Notes: generated by a model not told the origin, from the sequence alone. 64,000 nucleotides of DNA from Streptomyces blattellae (GCF_009709555.1 NZ_WJBG01000142.1:1-64000); one strand, 5' to 3'; positions 1 through 9,995 are shown, counted from the stretch's first letter. Program-made: numbers and translations.

Positions 1-18
1 TGAACCGCCCCGGCTCGA
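1..18. repeat. Left terminal inverted repeat of the IS3 element
   Basis: The first 12 bases, TGAACCGCCCCG, match the inverted right end at 1319-1330. The next bases (GCTCGA here, AGTTCGA on the right) match imperfectly, as is usual for IS3 ends. Confidence 0.9.
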
Positions 19-50
19 ATGGAGACTCGATTTCGTGAAAGGATCGAGTC

Positions 51-377
51 ATGGCACGACCTTCCTCCTATCCGCTTGAGCTGCGCCGTCGCGCGGTGCG
101 CATGGTCGCCGAAGTTCGCGGCGACTACCCGACCGAGTCCGCCGCGATCAAGGCCGTGGCCGAGAAACTGGGCATCGGCTCGAATGAGACGCTGCGCAAG
201 TGGGTGCGGCAGGACCAGGTCGACTCCGGGCAGCGGCCGGGGACGACGACGGAGGAGTCCGCGCAGATCAAGGCGTTGAAGAGGGAGAACGCTGAACTCA
301 AGCGGGCGAACGAGATCCTGAAGGCTGCGGCGAGTTTCTTCGCGGCCGAGCTCGACCGGCCACACCTGCGCTCGTAG
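51..377 (+). CDS. IS3-family transposase, OrfA (helix-turn-helix part)
   Basis: This 108-residue protein is the DNA-binding half of an IS3 transposase. It opens with the typical helix-turn-helix (YPLELRRRAVRMVAE, later GSNETLRKWVRQDQ) and ends in a leucine-zipper-like helix (IKALKRENAELKRANEILK, about residues 73-91) used for multimerisation. The stop TAG is at 375-377. The OrfB frame, one base back, is open through this end and reads through to the OrfB start, so a -1 ribosomal frameshift around 330-370 would give the OrfAB fusion. That is the normal route in this family; the slip site itself was not pinned down. Confidence 0.92.
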   Translation: MARPSSYPLELRRRAVRMVAEVRGDYPTESAAIKAVAEKLGIGSNETLRKWVRQDQVDSGQRPGTTTEESAQIKALKRENAELKRANEILKAAASFFAAELDRPHLRS

Positions 378-430
378 CGTTCATCGACGAGCACCGGGAC
401 CGCTTCGGCGGTGTCGAGCCGATCTGCCGC

Positions 431-1303
431 GTGCTGTCCGAGCACGATTGCAAGATCGCCCCATCCACCTACTACGCCCACAAGAAACGACTCCAGAACC
501 CGTCCGCGCGAACCGTGCGGGACGAGGAACTCAAGGAGCTGATCCAGGAGGTCTACACGTCCAACTTCCGTGTCTACGGGGCAAGGAAGATCTGGCGCGA
601 GCTGAACCGCCAGGGCCACCGGGTGGCCCGCTGCACCGTCGAGCGGCTGATGCGCGAGATGGGCATCGCCGGCGCCGTGCGGGGCAAGAGAGTGATCACC
701 ACGATCCCCGACGAAACGGCCGACCGGGCACCGGACCGGGTGGACCGCAAGTTCGTCGCCGACGCACCGAACCGCTGCTGGGTCGCCGACTTCACGCATG
801 TGGCCACGTGGGCGGGGGTCGTCTACGTCGCCTTCGTCGTGGACACCTTCTCCCGCCGCATCGTCGGCTGGTCCGCCTCCACCTCCAAAGAGACCCAACT
901 CGTCCTGGATGCATTGGAGATGGGGCTTTGGCAGCGCGACCGTGAAGGCCGCCCCCACATCCCTGGCGAGCTGATTCATCACTCAGATGCGGGCAGCCAG
1001 TACACGTCGTTCAAGCTCGCCGAACACCTCGACGCCGCCGGCATCGCGGCCTCGATCGGCTCGGTCGGCGACGCCTACGACAACGCGCTGATGGAGTCGA
1101 CGATCGGCCTGTACAAGACCGAGATCATCAAGCCCCGCCGCCCCTGGAAGACCCTGAGCGAGGTCGAGCTGGCTACCGCCGAATGGGTTGACTGGTACTG
1201 CCACCGCCGACTCCACGGTGAAATAGGCCACATCCCGCCCGTCGAATACGAGACCAACTACTACCTGGGAACCACGAAACACCAGGTCACAACAACCATC
1301 TGA
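431..1303 (+). CDS. IS3-family transposase, OrfB (DDE catalytic part)
   Basis: Catalytic half of the transposase, 290 residues from a GTG. The retroviral-integrase-type core is complete: first Asp in VADFTHVATW, second Asp in IHHSDAGSQYTS, and the Glu in NALMESTIGLYKTE. The usual C-terminal WVDWYCHRRLHGEIGHIPP follows. The same frame is open upstream to about 330 and encodes the junction segment FIDEHRDRFG typical of an OrfAB fusion, so the working enzyme is probably made by -1 frameshifting from OrfA rather than from the GTG. No frameshift or internal stop is present, so the copy looks functional. Confidence 0.93.
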   Translation: MLSEHDCKIAPSTYYAHKKRLQNPSARTVRDEELKELIQEVYTSNFRVYGARKIWRELNRQGHRVARCTVERLMREMGIAGAVRGKRVITTIPDETADRAPDRVDRKFVADAPNRCWVADFTHVATWAGVVYVAFVVDTFSRRIVGWSASTSKETQLVLDALEMGLWQRDREGRPHIPGELIHHSDAGSQYTSFKLAEHLDAAGIAASIGSVGDAYDNALMESTIGLYKTEIIKPRRPWKTLSEVELATAEWVDWYCHRRLHGEIGHIPPVEYETNYYLGTTKHQVTTTI

Positions 1304-1311
1304 GATCTCTA

Positions 1312-1330
1312 TCGAACTCGGGGCGGTTCA
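1312..1330. repeat. Right terminal inverted repeat of the IS3 element
   Basis: Read on the minus strand from 1330, this end begins TGAACCGCCCCG and continues AGTTCGA, mirroring the left tip. The sequence after 1330 belongs to the interrupted host gene. Confidence 0.9.
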
Positions 1331-1337
1331 GTGTGAC

Positions 1338-1409
1338 TGTTGGGTGTGGAGGGGCTGAGGGTGGTGTTGTGGCTGTTGGGTGTGGAGGGGCTGAGGGTGG
1401 TGGTGTGGC
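1338..1409. repeat. Two copies of a 36-bp tandem repeat in the coding tail
   Basis: Units 1338-1373 and 1374-1409 are nearly identical, and an 18-bp half copy follows. On the minus strand they encode the repeating Ser-Pro-Ser-Thr-Pro-Asn-Ser-His and Thr-Thr-Thr-Leu-Ser stretch. Being a multiple of three, the unit keeps the frame. Confidence 0.85.
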
Positions 1410-3302
1410 TGAGGGTGGTGGTGTGGCTGTTGGGTGCGGTGTGGCCGGTGCCTGCTGTGTGGGCGTCGATCGCCGAGTGGCCGACGGCTGCCGCATGGCC
1501 GTTGGATGCCGGCCGGCCGTTGGCCGCTGTGTGTCCGTCTGCTGTCGTGTGCGCGTTGGTCTCCGAGACCGTTGCGCCCAGTTGCCCGGGAAGCTGCCCC
1601 TCTCCCCGCAGACTCGGCGCCGTGACGGCCAGCACGACCGGGTCTGTCATAGGGATGCGGTCGTCCGGCACGCCGCGGGCCCGGGCCGTCGCGAGGGCGG
1701 TGAGGGCCGCGCCCGCTGCCGTGCGGGCCTTGGCCTGTTCGGGCAGGAGGGCGCCCGAGAGGGCCTCTTGGGCGTGCAGGGAGACCAGGACCGCGCGGGT
1801 CCAGCGGAGCTCGGCCGTGAGGTCGGGCGTGGGCAGCGCGGCGGGTGGCGGGAGCTGGGTGAGACGGCGGTCGACGTCGGCGGTCAGGTCCGTCGCCAGG
1901 CCGGGCAGCGCCGGGGCGAGGCGGCCCACCCGCCAGGCGGCGCCGAGTCTGCGCGCCCTCGGTGCCGGGTTGAACAGCGCGAGCCACCGGTGCTCGGGCG
2001 GCACCTCGCCGAGCAGACGCAGGTCGGCGGCGGCCCGTCCGCCCGCTGTGGTGACCACCGGAGTCGTCCGCAGCAGCCGGCGTGGCGCGCTGCCCGCGAT
2101 GTCGAGCGCGGCGGCCAGCCCGCGGGCCATGGGCGCCACCCACAGATCCTCCTCCAGCGGCTCCAGCTGGCCGGGCAGCGTCTCCGCGACAGGCCCGGGC
2201 CCGAGCAGCCGCGCCCCGCGCGCGGGCCGTGCCGCCATCGCCGTGATCGGGCGGCTCTGGAACAGCCACAGCCGCCCGTCCTCGTCGAACCCGAACTCGA
2301 TGTCCTGCGGCCCGCCGAACACCTGCCGGGCCTGCCGTGCGAGACGCGCCAGCCGGAACAACTCGGTGCGGGTGAGCGGCGAACCAGTCTCCGGCGCCTC
2401 CGTGCGCCGTACCCGTCCGCTCCTGCTCAGCCAGTGATCGGTGCCGGCCTGCGCACCGCTGACCAGGCTGTCCGGGCCGCCGCGCACCGCGCTCACCAGC
2501 ATGCGGTCCGCCCGTCCCTCGACCGGGTCGGCACCGAACACCACCCCGCCGACCCGGGCCGCCAGCATGGGTTGCACCAGCACTGCCATGGGCGCCGTGG
2601 ACCCATCGGGCCGGTGCGCCGAATCGAGCACGGTCTGTACGGCCGTACGGAAGTCCCGCCAGCCGCGTACATCGAGTACGGAGTCGAACTGGCCCGCCAG
2701 GGACGACTCCTCCGTGTCCTCCTGGGGAGAGGAGGACCGTACGACCAGTGGGCGCGTCCCGCCGGCCGAGAGGTCCTCCCAGGCCTCTCGCAGGGCTGCC
2801 GGATCGCCGCCCGCTCCCCTGGGGATCACGAAGCCGGGGAGTACGGGCAGGCCAGCGCGGGCCGCGCGGGCCAGGTTCGCAGCCTTGGAACCCGTGAGTC
2901 GGGGGAGTGCGGCGGTGGGCTGCTCCAGGGGGATCACGGCGCCGTGAGCCTCGGCGGGACCCAGGGCCCCTTCGACCCGGGGCTCTTCCCTGCCCCGCGC
3001 ACCATCTCCGTGACGTTCGTCGATCGTCGTCATCGAACACCCTCCAGGACCGGCCGCCAACAGGGGGGACGCGCTGGGGTGGCCCTGCGCCTGACGGCGG
3101 AACGAAGGATGGGACGTGTCCCTTCCGGGACCGGATCGAGGTCCGGCGCCGGCAACGACGCGCCTCCTGAGATCAAGGGTCCCACTTCTGTTGTCCAACA
3201 TGACAGGCCTGGGTCATATTCCGGCCATATGCGAATTCACTCCGGTTCGGCGAGGGCGGCCATCGGCTCTGCGCGCGCGGTCAGCGGTCAGCGGCCACCG
3301 GC

Positions 3303-4718
3303 TCAGTTCGGCGACGGCACTGCGCGGCACAGCGCTTCCAGTGCCGCTCCGTAGGCGTGCTCCGAGGGCGTCGCGTAGCCCACGACGAGTCCGTCGGCGG
3401 CCGGCATGTCCGTCTCCGGGTGCCGGAACTCGGCGAGCCCGTCCAGCGCGACGCCCTGCCGGGCGGCGGCCTTGACGGCGGACCGTTCGGTGCCGGGCGG
3501 CAGTCTCAGCACGGCGTGCAGTCCGGCCGCCACACCGGTGACCGCTACGTGCGGGGCGCGCTCGGCGAGCGCCGCGACGAGCCGGTCACGGCGACTCCGG
3601 TAGCGCTGCCGCATACGCCGCACATGGCGGTCGTACGACCCGCAGGCGATGAAGTCGGCCAGGCTCAGCTGGTCAAGAACGCTCGCCCACGCTTCCCGCT
3701 CGCCCTTGGCCTCCAGTACGGCGCCCACGTACCGCTCCGGAAGCACCATCCAGCCCAGCCGCAGCGCGGGCGACAGGCTCTTGCTGACCGAGCCGATGTG
3801 GATCACCCGCTCGGGGTCGAGGCCCTGGACGGCACCGACGGGCTTGCGGTCATAACGGAACTCCCCGTCGTAGTCGTCCTCCAGAACCACGCCGCCACGC
3901 GCGCGTGCCCAGTCGACGACGGCGGTCCGCCGCTCGGCGTGCAGCGGGCCGCCGGTGGGGAACTGATGCGCGGGCGTGAGCAGCACCGCCCGTTCGCGTG
4001 CCAGCCGGTCGACGCGGGCGCCGTCGTCGTCGAGGGGGAGCGGCACGGTCCGGGCTCCTGCCGTTCGGAGAAGTTCCCTGTGAAAGGCCAGTCCGTACGC
4101 CTCCACCGCCACCGGTCCGCGCAGCACACCGCCTCCGAACAGCAGCCGGAGGGCGTGCGCGAAGCCGGAGCAGATGACGATCCGGCCCGGCTCGGTGCGT
4201 ACGCCACGCGCGCGTGCCAGATATTCGGTGAGCGCGTCCCGCAGTTCGCGCCGGCCCGCCGGATCGCCGGGCCCGAACACCTCGTTCGGCGCCTGCTGGA
4301 CGGCCCGCCTGTAGGAGGCCAGCCAGGCCGCGCGCGGGAACGCCGAGGCGTCCGGGGTGCCCTGGCGCAGGTCGTGTCGTGGTGCACGCGCGCGTGGAGG
4401 TGCCTTTCGGCGCACCCGCTCGGCGTGTCGTAGGGACTCGGTCCGGTCCGCGACCCGTGTGCCCGAGCCCTGACGGGCGGTGAGCCAGCCCTCCGCGACG
4501 AGTTCCGCGTACGCGTCGGCCACCGTGTTGCGGGCCACCCCGAGATCGGCGGCGAGCGAACGGTACGGCGGCAGCCGGGTGCCCGGAGCGAGCCGCCCGC
4601 TGCGGACGGCATCACGCAGCGCCCGGATGAGCGCGGCCCGCCGCCCACCCGGTCCCGACAGCTCCAGATGCAGGTCGGCACCGATGCGCTCCGCGGAATT
4701 GACCCACGATTCCGTCAT
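3303..4718 (-). CDS. MocR-family (GntR plus aminotransferase fold) transcriptional regulator
   Basis: A 471-residue regulator. The N-terminal winged helix of the GntR type (LPPYRSLAADLGVARNTVAD) is followed by a fold-type I aminotransferase domain with the PLP lysine in GSVSKSLSPALRLGW. In this family, PLP or its adduct acts as the signal and the enzyme fold does not catalyse. The ATG at 4718 was chosen because it directly precedes the start of the winged helix; the frame runs further up to 4850 but that stretch is low-complexity and overlaps the divergent gene. It is transcribed away from the AhpD-like gene with only 47 bases between starts, so it probably controls that neighbour and itself. 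Confidence 0.9.
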   Translation of the reverse strand: MTESWVNSAERIGADLHLELSGPGGRRAALIRALRDAVRSGRLAPGTRLPPYRSLAADLGVARNTVADAYAELVAEGWLTARQGSGTRVADRTESLRHAERVRRKAPPRARAPRHDLRQGTPDASAFPRAAWLASYRRAVQQAPNEVFGPGDPAGRRELRDALTEYLARARGVRTEPGRIVICSGFAHALRLLFGGGVLRGPVAVEAYGLAFHRELLRTAGARTVPLPLDDDGARVDRLARERAVLLTPAHQFPTGGPLHAERRTAVVDWARARGGVVLEDDYDGEFRYDRKPVGAVQGLDPERVIHIGSVSKSLSPALRLGWMVLPERYVGAVLEAKGEREAWASVLDQLSLADFIACGSYDRHVRRMRQRYRSRRDRLVAALAERAPHVAVTGVAAGLHAVLRLPPGTERSAVKAAARQGVALDGLAEFRHPETDMPAADGLVVGYATPSEHAYGAALEALCRAVPSPN

Positions 4719-4765
4719 GGAAATGCACCCTACAGGCGGTCTTTTGGCTTCGTAGATTGATGCAC
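4719..4765. promoter_or_regulatory. Divergent promoter with ATGCAC direct repeats (candidate MocR operator)
   Basis: The gap holds a direct repeat, ATGCAC, at 4723-4728 and 4760-4765, 37 bases apart. Direct repeats about three to four turns apart are the known binding arrangement of MocR regulators such as GabR. A TAGATT box at 4753-4758 lies seven bases before the ATG at 4766. On the minus strand a TAGGGT box (4732-4727) lies eight bases before the ATG at 4718. Both transcripts may therefore be leaderless. The -35 elements are not clear. Confidence 0.45.
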
Positions 4766-5314
4766 ATGACGACGGACACGACGACGGACACGACGACGGA
4801 CACGACGACGGCAACCGCTTCCGCGGTGACCATGCAGGCCACGCAGACAACGCAGGCCATGGCCGAAAAGACTCGCATCAACTTCGTTAAGACCGCCCCG
4901 AAGGTCTTCCGTGCCCTCATCGGCTTCGACGCCGCCGCCCGCGAGGGCCTCGCCCCGGCCCTCGTCGAACTCATCCAGATCCGCGCCTCGCACCTCAACC
5001 ACTGCGCCTACTGCCTTCACATGCACACCAACGACGCCCGCAAGGCCGGTGAGAGTGAGGACCGGCTCCACATGGTCCCCGTCTGGCGCGAGGCCCGCCA
5101 CTTCTTCACCCCGCAGGAACAAGCCGTCCTCGCCCTGACCGAAGCGGTCACCCTGATCGCCGATGGAGGCGTCCCTGACGACATCTACGCGGAGGCCGCA
5201 GCACACTTCGACGACGAGGAACTCGCCCACGTACTCGCCCTGATCTTCACGATCAACACGTGGAACCGCGTGGCCCTGTCGACAGGGAAGGTGGCAGGGA
5301 AGGACGAACGCTGA
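4766..5314 (+). CDS. AhpD-like carboxymuconolactone decarboxylase-family protein
   Basis: About 182 residues. The core has the CxxC redox pair and following histidine of the alkylhydroperoxidase AhpD fold (SHLNHCAYCLHMH, near residue 75), with the usual helix TWNRVALSTG near the C terminus. Such proteins reduce peroxides or act as small oxidoreductases; the substrate cannot be read from sequence. The N terminus starts with a 9-12-bp repeat giving Thr-Thr-Asp copies. Three starts are possible (TTG 4757, ATG 4760, ATG 4766); 4766 is preferred because a TAGATT box lies exactly seven bases upstream, matching the leaderless promoters elsewhere in this window. It is divergent from the MocR gene and is its likely target. 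Confidence 0.85.
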   Translation: MTTDTTTDTTTDTTTATASAVTMQATQTTQAMAEKTRINFVKTAPKVFRALIGFDAAAREGLAPALVELIQIRASHLNHCAYCLHMHTNDARKAGESEDRLHMVPVWREARHFFTPQEQAVLALTEAVTLIADGGVPDDIYAEAAAHFDDEELAHVLALIFTINTWNRVALSTGKVAGKDER

Positions 5315-5347
5315 GGCGGGCCTCGTTGCGGGTGGGTCTCCACAGCG

Positions 5348-5403
5348 GCGCGGTGTCAGAGACACGGTGTCAGCGACACGGTGTCAGTGGCGCGGTGTTC
5401 TTC
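5348..5403. repeat. Four 14-bp tandem repeats
   Basis: Units close to ACACGGTGTCAGCG repeat four times in the gap between two converging genes. Each middle copy contains the palindrome GACACGGTGTC. Function unknown; it could form hairpins that help end both transcripts. Confidence 0.7.
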
Positions 5404-5429
5404 TCCGCGGCACGGCGCTTCGGCCCGCT

Positions 5430-6917
<1,488 letters not shown>

Positions 6918-7061
6918 GGCCGTCTTCCTCAGATACGCGTGTGACAGGCCGTGCGCCATCGGGCAGCACTCTTCCGGCCACGATACGTCCCTCCGGCCAC
7001 ACCCGCAGAGTGCCCGACAGCGCTTTCTTCCGAGGTTTCCGGCGATGAGGCACCGGTTCCC

Positions 7062-7544
7062 TCAAGCGATGGCCAGCACATACGCCACTGCCGCGCCGGC
7101 CGACGCGACCATGCGGACGTGATTCCATGCGGTCCACTCGCGCACATACGTCGGCCAGTACGCGGCCGCCTCCGGAGTGCCCGCGTCCAGCTTGAGCAAC
7201 GCCTCGTTGCGCGGCACATTCGCGATCACCGTCAGCCCGAACGAGCCGAACAGATACAGCGCACTGCCCAGCAGCAACTCCACGGTGCCCTCGTCCGGCC
7301 ACACCACGAACGTCACCACCGCGATCACCGCGCAGAGCACAGAGGAGCCGATGAACATGAGCATGAAGGCCGGGCGGAGTGCCGTCACGTTGATCGCTTT
7401 CATCGCGGCGACCCCCTGCGCGGGCGGCAGCGCGGCCAGCCCCTGCATCACAAAGGTCGAGAACGCGCAGAAGACCCCGGCCACCAGCCCGGTGCCCACC
7501 ACGCCCAGTACCGTCATCACGAAGTACGGTCCGTCGATCGTCAT
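7062..7544 (-). CDS. DUF1772-family small membrane protein
   Basis: A 160-residue protein with four predicted membrane helices (roughly residues 8-30, 58-80, 85-108 and 140-158). The order of helices, the early GVFCAFSTFVM segment and the conserved Asn/Arg loop before the last helix (NVPRNEALL ... WTAWNHVRM) match the DUF1772 (anthrone-oxygenase-like) family. Members are widespread in streptomycetes, mostly without a tested function. ATG 7544 was chosen since it begins just before the first helix; the open frame continues upstream without membrane character. No clear operon partner. Confidence 0.78.
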   Translation of the reverse strand: MTIDGPYFVMTVLGVVGTGLVAGVFCAFSTFVMQGLAALPPAQGVAAMKAINVTALRPAFMLMFIGSSVLCAVIAVVTFVVWPDEGTVELLLGSALYLFGSFGLTVIANVPRNEALLKLDAGTPEAAAYWPTYVREWTAWNHVRMVASAGAAVAYVLAIA

Positions 7545-7800
7545 CTCAACACCCACTCTCACGTCGGCCGAGACCCTGCCCGGCACTCCCGTCACCACAA
7601 GTGAAATCTCCTGCGGGATCAGCGACCATGGCCCATCCGCGCGCCGACATACGCAAGAGTCCAGAGTCAGACGCGCACTTGGAGCAGTAGGCCGACCTCT
7701 CCGCATCGGCACCGGCTCACCGGCCAGTGGGAAAGCTGCCGGACGACCGCCCCCCGGTCCCCACCTGCGCCCCCACCCCCAGCCTCACCTTCACCCGACC

Positions 7801-8493
7801 TCAGACCACCCCCGTCGCGCGTCGCCAGGCTCCCACCCTCACCTCCACGTCCGCCGTGATCCGCCGTCGCGCCTCATGTCGCGGAACCCCGCTCATCAGC
7901 AGCTGGCCGTACGTCGTGTCCACATGCCGCACGGACGCCACGACCGCCGATGTCACCGCCCCCTCGGACAGCGCCCGCCCCGCTGCACTCCGCCCCACGC
8001 GCCCACTGCCGCGCACGGACGCATGCGCCGCGATCTCCCACGCCCGCTCCGGCGGACAGCAGGGAAACAGCCGCCGTATCTCGCCCGCGAACGCCTCCGT
8101 GAACCGCAGATCCGCCGCCGCCCGCCGCTCGGCATCCCGCACCCGGCGCCGCCGCCGCGCCTCCGCGTCCACCAGACACCGCTGCTCCGCCCGGGCCAGT
8201 GCCGCCTCCTCGACCAGGACGCCCTGCCGCTCGTACCGACTCTGGCGCCGGTTGAACCGCACGACCACCGCCGACAGCCCACTCTCCTCCCGCGATCTGC
8301 GCGTCAACGCCATGTCGCCCCGCGGCAGAAAGACCAGATGCCCGAGGTCGGCACAGTCGAGACACCGTGGCGTGCCCTCCTCCACGACGAGCAGTTGCAG
8401 CGGCCCTCGGTGACAGGCGGAACAGTTCCGTCTCTTGATCGGCTGGAAGACCAGAAGTCCGGTGCGGGGCATGGAAGTTGCCAGAGGTGCCAT
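7801..8493 (-). CDS. DUF2293-family protein
   Basis: About 230 residues. The N-terminal half has two CxxC-type pairs (NCSACHRG and CLDCADLG) that look like a small zinc ribbon. It is followed by an Arg/Ala-rich helix and a C-terminal DUF2293 segment: CPPERAWEIAAHASVRGSGR, RSAAGRALSEGAV and the end RHVDTTYGQLLMSGVPRHEA. The cellular role is unknown. The start at ATG 8493 is preferred because the sequence upstream is made of a 19-bp tandem repeat; ATG 8472 is also possible. Confidence 0.75.
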   Translation of the reverse strand: MAPLATSMPRTGLLVFQPIKRRNCSACHRGPLQLLVVEEGTPRCLDCADLGHLVFLPRGDMALTRRSREESGLSAVVVRFNRRQSRYERQGVLVEEAALARAEQRCLVDAEARRRRRVRDAERRAAADLRFTEAFAGEIRRLFPCCPPERAWEIAAHASVRGSGRVGRSAAGRALSEGAVTSAVVASVRHVDTTYGQLLMSGVPRHEARRRITADVEVRVGAWRRATGVV

Positions 8494-8522
8494 ATGCGCT
8501 TCATTCCCTCCGATGACCCGCG

Positions 8523-8627
8523 ATCCACGCTGGTGACCGTGATCCACGCTGGTGACCGTGATCCACGCTGGTGACCGTGATCCACGCCGGTGACCGGCGA
8601 TGCACGACGGTGACCGCGATCCACGCC
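8523..8627. repeat. 19-bp tandem repeat, about 5.5 copies
   Basis: Units of ATCCACGCTGGTGACCGTG start at 8523, 8542 and 8561 (identical), followed by two diverged copies and a partial one. The array lies between two divergent genes, exactly where their promoters should be. The unit is not a multiple of three and is not read as protein. Confidence 0.9.
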
Positions 8628-8746
8628 GAATTTCCGCCCCGCGTCACCGCTCGCACCTGGAACGAACCCCGCCTTCCCTAGCTGCTCGCCGTCCTCGGGC
8701 CGAGAAGGCCACGCACTTCGACCGGAAACTGACGCATCATGGCCGT

Positions 8747-9379
8747 GTGCGACTCGAAGCGATCACCTGGGACCGGCTCGGCGATCTCCTGGCCGAGCGG
8801 CTGCTCGATCTGAAGACCGTCGACGGCGGTCCGTGGCCCCGCATCGCCTTCGACGGCGCACCCGCCGCCCGCCCGGGAGACCTCGCCGAACGCGTCTCCG
8901 AAGCACTGCGCATACGCGGCCGCCCCTCACTCGTCGTGGCCATGGAGGGCTTCCTGCGCCCCGCCTCGGTGCGTCTGGAGTACGGCCACCGGGACATCGA
9001 GGCCTACTACAACGGCTGGTTCGACACCGGCGCCGTATGGCGCGAGGTCTTCGGCCCCCTCGAACCCTCCGGCGACGGCCGCGTCCTGCCCGACCTGTGG
9101 GACCCGGCCACCGACCGCGCCACCCGCAGCCCCTACGTCCAACTCCCGCCCGGCGGCTTCCTGTTGCTCCACGGCCCCTTCCTGCTGCGCCACTGGTTCC
9201 CCTTCGACCTGTCCGTCCACGTCCGCCTCACTTCCGGCGCTCTCCGCCGCCGTACACCCGAAGCCGAGCAGTGGACCGTCCCCGCCTTCGAGCGCTACGA
9301 CGACGAAACCGACCCCGTCGGCACGGCTGACGTCCTGGTGCGTGCCGACGACCCCCGGCATCCGGCCTGGAGCGGCTGA
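8747..9379 (+). CDS. Uridine-kinase-like protein with a degenerate P-loop
   Basis: About 210 residues from GTG 8747. The overall pattern is that of streptomycete uridine-kinase-like NTPases: IAFDGAPAA at residues 33-41, the lid-like EGFLRPASVRLEYG, EAYYNGWFD, the helix HGPFLLRHWFPFDLSVHV and the C-terminal DPVGTADVLVRADDP. In active members IDGAPAA runs straight into a GKTT/GKS nucleotide-binding loop. Here the loop reads ARPGDLAE, so the catalytic lysine is gone. It may be a pseudoenzyme or bind a ligand without phosphorylating it. The start lacks a good ribosome site. Confidence 0.7.
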   Translation: MRLEAITWDRLGDLLAERLLDLKTVDGGPWPRIAFDGAPAARPGDLAERVSEALRIRGRPSLVVAMEGFLRPASVRLEYGHRDIEAYYNGWFDTGAVWREVFGPLEPSGDGRVLPDLWDPATDRATRSPYVQLPPGGFLLLHGPFLLRHWFPFDLSVHVRLTSGALRRRTPEAEQWTVPAFERYDDETDPVGTADVLVRADDPRHPAWSG

Positions 9380-9515
9380 CCCGGCACACCTCTCGCATGT
9401 GCGCGCCCATCTCATACGCGCCCACCCCTTTTGCATGCATGCGCATTTAATTACCTGGCGGTATGGCAACCTCCACCGGCGATTCCGCGGCTTCGGCCGC
9501 ATCGGCCCTCCTTCC

Positions 9516-9890
9516 CCCTCACTCACCTTCGACGACTCGGTCCGCACCCTTCTCGACGACAAGAACTTCGCCGGCGTCGCCACCCTCGGCCCGACGGTCA
9601 CCCGCAGAACCCGGTGGCCTGTGTCAAGCGCGACGGCGGCACCGTGCTGTTCTCCTCCATCGGGGCGCCAGCAGGTGCGGCAACCTCCACGGCGACCCCT
9701 GGATCGGCCTGCCGGTCTTCGACCTCACCAACCCCTGCGCCTCGGTCGAGATCCGCGGTGTCGCCGAGATCCCTCCCTGCGGGCACAAGCGGCTCTCGTT
9801 CGAGATTTCGCACAAGTCTCTCGGCGTCGACCCACCCGGTGAGAAGGACGGCGAGGTGCGTGTGATCGTCCCGCTCACGCCCGTCATCCC
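9516..9890 (+). pseudogene. Decayed PPOX-class (F420/FMN) oxidoreductase gene
   Basis: Pieces of one protein appear in three successive plus-strand frames: TFDDSVRTLLDDKNFAGVAT (from about 9520), then HPQNPVACVKRDGGTVLFSS, then GLPVFDLTNPCASVEIRGVAEI and SHKSLGVDPPGEKDGEVRVI (to about 9885). Together they follow the order of pyridoxamine-5'-phosphate-oxidase-like F420-binding proteins. At least two frameshifts separate the pieces, and a segment near 9660-9690 is altered. No single frame could make the protein. The remaining bases of 9380-9995 contain an AT-richer patch near 9440 and no other gene. Confidence 0.75.
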
Positions 9891-9995
9891 GGCGTTCCTG
9901 GTGCATGCGCCCGGCGACACGGCGAGAATGAGGGACGCCGGGACTAGCGGTGCGCTCCGCGCCGCGCCGGCCGTCCGGCATCGGGAGGTACGCCC

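Larger units (their letters stand above)
1..1330 (+). mobile_element. Complete IS3-family insertion sequence
   Basis: A 1330-bp element with two overlapping-phase transposase frames on the plus strand and imperfect terminal inverted repeats that share TGAACCGCCCCG at both tips. Size, two-frame organisation and the DDE protein in the second frame are those of the IS3 family. The left tip is exactly base 1 of the window, so the left flank and the target duplication cannot be seen. The right tip abuts the interrupted gene that starts at 3033. Both frames are intact, so the copy may still be active. The family call is secure; the subgroup is not. Confidence 0.93.
1309..3033 (-). pseudogene. PEP-utilising enzyme (PPDK/PEP-synthase type), 3' end removed by the IS element
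   Basis: The N-terminal part is the ATP-grasp domain of the pyruvate phosphate dikinase/PEP synthase/rifampin phosphotransferase superfamily: GSKAANLARAARAGLPVLPG, the VVRSSSPQEDTEESSLAGQ segment and the domain end DIEFGFDEDGRLWLFQSRPIT. A less conserved middle domain follows, then a His/Thr/Asn-rich low-complexity tail (TTTLSHTTTLSPSTPNSH). The frame then runs across the IS boundary at 1330 and stops at 1309, so the last seven residues or so come from the IS. The swivelling phosphohistidine domain expected at the C terminus is missing. The start at 3033 has a GGAGG site; the frame is open further upstream but without one. It is probably inactive unless the rest continues left of the IS. Confidence 0.85.

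Noticed and set aside
1333..3354. Long plus-strand open frame opposite the PEP-utilising gene
   Set aside because: Arg/Gly-rich composition without any family motif; the minus strand carries the recognisable ATP-grasp domain. It is an antisense shadow of high-GC coding DNA.
5380..5403. TGTCAGTGG as another PafBC-type promoter
   Set aside because: The copy lies in the 14-bp repeats, starts GTGTCAGTG rather than TTGTCAGTG, and has no TANNNT box at the fixed distance; no gene starts nearby on that strand.
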